From contig JBMLQL010000030.1 in assembly GCA_049241565.1 (NCBI GenBank), positions 124,001 to 188,000 on the forward strand: DNA of 64,000 bases, written 5' to 3'. Position numbers and translations under genes: made by a program. The notes beneath the pieces are model-generated. The model saw only the letters and a list, made by a program, of their open reading frames with translations, did not search any database and was not told the origin of the DNA. This document shows, piece after piece, positions 61,839 through 64,000 of this stretch. The stretch comes from DZBG01 sp049241565. GTDB taxonomy: Bacteria > Bdellovibrionota > Bacteriovoracia > Bacteriovoracales > Bacteriovoracaceae. The number at the start of each line of letters is the position of its first letter. Within the stretch, counting starts at the first letter, position 1.

Positions 61839-63548
61839 TTAGTCTTTTAGAACGACTTTATCTATTTTTGCGTTAAATAATTTTTCTGCTTCTTTAACAA
61901 ATGGATCATTAAAAATTTTTGAGCGACGATCTTCTACAACTGAAGCACGGTGCTCGTCATCTAGTTCTACTTTCGTTCTAAAATTTGTCGCTTCTTTTTC
62001 TTCATTGTTGATTACTAATAAGCGAAAAATAAACTGATCTTCTTTAAGTCCAAAATAATCCAGGGCCACGGCCTTTAAACGAGCATGAATTTCTTTTTCT
62101 TCAAGAAAATCTTTAAAAACGGAAGCTTCTTCTGGAAAAGCCACTTTAAGTTCAAGGGGAATTTGAGTGAGAGTTGACTCATCTAAAATATTTCCATGCT
62201 CAAGATTCGTGGCCGTTGCAGGAGAGGTTTCTTTTAAAAAATTTAAAAAGCCAATCCATGACTTCGGTCCCACTGGAATAACAGGAGACGGCTTAATTAC
62301 TTTCTGACTAACAGGAGTAGGATCAGGAGCAATTTCTGGAGCCACTTCTTGAGCGACCTCAGGAATTTTAATTGCTTTAACTTCTACTACTGGTTCATTT
62401 TTTTTTTGTGAAGTCGAAGCTTCACTTTGAGGAATATCTGAGAGTTTAAGGTCATCACCTTTAAGAATTGTTCTTCTCAAGGTTAGTTTTTGCAAACAAA
62501 CCAAAATTACTTTCTCAGGATTCATAGATCCTTGCGCCCAACCCAAATCCTTCACTAAAGACTCATAAACCCAAAGAAGTTCAGACAGAGTCATTTCTTT
62601 AAGAGACTCCTCAGTCACAATATTTTGTTCGAATAAAAATTGGCGAGAATCAATATGTTGAATTGTTTGAAATAAATGTTCAAGAATTTGATCTGTTAAT
62701 TTTTTAATATCAACATTCTCTTCTAACGTTTGTCTGTAGAGAGTTGAAACTTTTTTAACATCACCCAAGAGCAGAGAACTCACGAGGTCGCGTACAGCCG
62801 AAATTCTCGCAAGACCCAGGGCCAGAGTAAATGAATCGTCTGTGACCTTATTATTTTCAGATAAACCTAAAACCTGATCAAATAATGAGAGCGTATCACG
62901 AACTGATCCTGCTCCAAGCTCCGCTAATTTCTGAACAAGCCAAGGAGACTGAAAACTAATGCCTTCTTCACGAGCGATGAAATTAATATGATTCACTAAA
63001 ATATCAGCGGGAACATTTTTAAAATCATATCTCTGACAACGAGAAAGAACCGTACCTAAAAGTTTATGAGGATCAGTCGTCGCCAAAATGAAAAGTACAT
63101 GGGCCGGCGGTTCTTCAAGAGTTTTCAGTAAAGCATTGAAGGCAGAGACTGAAAGCATATGAACTTCATCCACCACATAAATTTTGTACTGACCTTTGGC
63201 CGGCAAATAATTTACATTTTCAATAAGCGCACGAACATCATCGACTGAATTATTAGAAGCTCCATCAATTTCGATATAATCAAGGGAATTACTGGCATCA
63301 ACGTCTTTGCAATTTTGACAAACTAAACAGGGATTAAAATCTGGTTTAGGATTTTCACAACGGATGGCCTTTGAAAAAAGGCGAGCGATAGAAGTTTTAC
63401 CAACACCACGTGTTCCTGTGAAAAGGTAAGCATGAGCTAGTTTTTTAAGTTTAATAGAATTCTGCAGAGCTCGCGTGACATGTGTTTGTCCCACGACATC
63501 TTCAAACTGCTTAGGCCGCCATTTACGAGCAAGCACCTGATAGGCCAT
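61839..63548 (-). CDS. dnaX: DNA polymerase III tau (and probable gamma) subunit
   Basis: The 569-residue protein has Walker A GTRGVGKT (45-52), a zinc site (CENPKPDFNPCLVCQNC), Walker B VDEVHM, sensor SRC, then a Pro-rich linker and a C-terminal tau region. It is the clamp-loader ATPase and, as tau, joins two polymerase cores. At codons 381-384 a run of ten A offers slippage to TGA in the -1 frame, giving a gamma of about 384 residues (67% of length, as in E. coli). GGAG precedes the ATG. It is the first protein gene after the SRP RNA. Confidence 0.95.
   Translation of the reverse strand: MAYQVLARKWRPKQFEDVVGQTHVTRALQNSIKLKKLAHAYLFTGTRGVGKTSIARLFSKAIRCENPKPDFNPCLVCQNCKDVDASNSLDYIEIDGASNNSVDDVRALIENVNYLPAKGQYKIYVVDEVHMLSVSAFNALLKTLEEPPAHVLFILATTDPHKLLGTVLSRCQRYDFKNVPADILVNHINFIAREEGISFQSPWLVQKLAELGAGSVRDTLSLFDQVLGLSENNKVTDDSFTLALGLARISAVRDLVSSLLLGDVKKVSTLYRQTLEENVDIKKLTDQILEHLFQTIQHIDSRQFLFEQNIVTEESLKEMTLSELLWVYESLVKDLGWAQGSMNPEKVILVCLQKLTLRRTILKGDDLKLSDIPQSEASTSQKKNEPVVEVKAIKIPEVAQEVAPEIAPDPTPVSQKVIKPSPVIPVGPKSWIGFLNFLKETSPATATNLEHGNILDESTLTQIPLELKVAFPEEASVFKDFLEEKEIHARLKAVALDYFGLKEDQFIFRLLVINNEEKEATNFRTKVELDDEHRASVVEDRRSKIFNDPFVKEAEKLFNAKIDKVVLKD
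62398..62425 (-). promoter_or_regulatory. dnaX slippery A10 run with adjacent hairpin
   Basis: In the dnaX sense, GTGAAGCTTCGACTTCAC (62425-62408) can form a 6-bp hairpin directly followed by ten A (62407-62398). Reading one base back gives Gln-Lys-Lys-Lys then TGA; losing one A gives Met-Asn-Gln then TAG. Either slip makes a truncated gamma. Confidence 0.7.
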
Positions 63549-63586
63549 AACTCTCCAGAAAAATTAGGTTTTACAGTGCGGAAAAT

Positions 63587-63599
63587 AGGGGACTCCCCT
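63587..63599 (-). terminator. Small hairpin between SRP RNA and dnaX
   Basis: AGGGG (63587-63591) pairs with CCCCT (63595-63599) around a 3-nt loop; in the minus-strand RNA it is followed by ATTTTCC. It may be a weak second terminator for the SRP RNA or a leader element of dnaX. The rest of 63549-63694 holds no clear promoter. Confidence 0.35.
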
Positions 63600-63694
63600 C
63601 ACTAAGTCATGTCGCAAACGCTAAGGTTCAGAATGAAAAACAAAGATGTAAGAAGATTTAAGAAAGGTCTAAATAAGGGGTGTTTTCAGAGTGA

Positions 63695-63800
63695 AAAAGT
63701 AGCAGCCTGGAGCTAGACACAACGACCACACTACTACCGTTGCTCCGTTCCCGGCCTGGCGGGGTTTGTAGGAAAATCGCTCGCCTAGTCCAGACTACCG
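63695..63800 (-). ncRNA. ffs: Signal recognition particle RNA (4.5S type)
   Basis: The minus strand reads the SRP RNA core CCAGGCCGGGAACGGAGCAA (63751-63732 region), which matches the conserved Ffh-binding helix 8 sequence. The first 11 nt pair with the last 11 (63702-63712) through Watson-Crick and G-U pairs, and five T follow. The RNA is about 100 nt, the small form without Alu domain. Position before dnaX is common. With Ffh it directs membrane proteins to the translocon. Confidence 0.93.
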
Positions 63801-63807
63801 TCAAGCA

Positions 63808-63836
63808 TCGTAATCGTAAGACAAAACAAAGTCAAA
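63808..63836 (-). promoter_or_regulatory. Promoter of the SRP RNA
   Basis: TTGACT (63836-63831), a 17-bp spacer and TACGAT (63813-63808) lie on the minus strand, and the predicted +1 G at 63800 is the first paired base of the SRP RNA. A second TACGAT (63819-63814) abuts the first. This is a textbook sigma70 promoter. Confidence 0.88.
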
Positions 63837-63859
63837 ACAGAAGCAATGAGTTAAATAGA

Positions 63860-63898
63860 CAAAGTGAGAGATGTTGTGTCGCACATGCTCTCACTTTG
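63860..63898 (-). terminator. Inverted repeat after the right-edge gene
   Basis: CAAAGTGAGAG (63860-63870) and CTCTCACTTTG (63888-63898) are perfect 11-bp arms, with four more pairs inside (ATGT/ACAT). The hairpin begins 4 nt after the stop of the partial minus-strand gene, so it is probably its terminator, though the following TCTATTTAA is only moderately U-rich. Confidence 0.55.
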
Positions 63899-63902
63899 AT
63901 GA

Positions 63903-64000
63903 TTAATTAATATTTTTAGTTATATCATTATTGTTTATCCCCATCTGAGGTGTGAGATGAGTCCACTGACCTTTAATTTCGCCTGATGAAGAAACATCTT
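63903..64000 (-). CDS. C-terminal end of an unidentified gene
   Basis: The minus strand is open from the window edge to TAA at 63903-63905, giving 31 residues ending in NNNDITKNIN after GEIKGQWTHLTPQ. Codon character looks coding and a hairpin follows the stop. Too little remains to name it. Confidence 0.5.
   Translation of the reverse strand, partial: DVSSSGEIKGQWTHLTPQMGINNNDITKNIN

Noticed and set aside
1..64000. Mobile elements, prophage, CRISPR arrays, tRNA or rRNA genes
   Set aside because: No transposase or integrase protein, no regularly spaced direct repeats and no tRNA T-loop pattern were seen on either strand.

Overview
The window looks like a chromosomal core segment of a Bdellovibrionota predator-type bacterium, most likely the Bacteriovorax/Peredibacter side. 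The base composition is A+T rich. The division, envelope, flagellar, Mla and lipid A-type genes are those of a diderm, and an mglBA pair sits in a dnaX-ebfC-recR operon. This placement rests on gene content and protein character; no database search was possible. I see no insertion sequence, prophage, CRISPR array or tRNA gene.

Layout, left to right. (1) 1-6165: a minus-strand operon of a 23S rRNA methyltransferase (RlmI type), MoxR ATPase, DUF58 protein, BatD-like protein, BatA and a BatB/C-like protein cut by the left edge, with a clear sigma70 promoter. (2) 6208-12229: a giant lipoprotein, a secreted protein and an RqcH-type NFACT protein. The last is divergent from mutS2, and the two start codons overlap in one CATG. 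(3) 14744-19791: dps, lepB, a transpeptidase, rlmE, nth, an inositol-phosphatase-family gene with three DnaA-box-like sites at its 5' end, and a small unrecognised gene. (4) 19915-28478: a membrane protein, then fliD-fliS-fliT-like, a glycosyltransferase-like gene, a small gene, a histidine kinase, a receiver and nadK. (5) 28498-41824: recN behind two palindromic operators, an LpxH-like phosphoesterase, a PilZ protein, flagellin, hldE-type adenylyltransferase, RDD protein, rsmE, prmA, udk, RNase J, and an Mla transporter (E-F-D) whose ATPase looks catalytically dead.

(6) 41897-63800, all on the minus strand: SRP RNA, dnaX, ebfC, recR, mglB, mglA, dksA, mtnP, then the whole dcw cluster (rsmH, ftsL, ftsI, murE, murF, mraY, murD, ftsW, murG, murC, murB, ftsQ, ftsA, ftsZ), ending in a terminator after ftsZ. 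Nineteen protein genes run in one direction with short gaps or overlaps, linking replication and repair, polarity and transcription control to cell-wall synthesis and division. A partial gene enters at the right edge.

The most interesting signals are: a ten-A slippery run with an abutting hairpin two-thirds into dnaX, predicting a gamma subunit; the rqcH/mutS2 overlap of two ribosome-rescue factors; paired 17-bp palindromes over the recN promoter; a pseudo-ATPase MlaF; a MurD whose P-loop lysine is arginine; and a probable CTG start for fliD.
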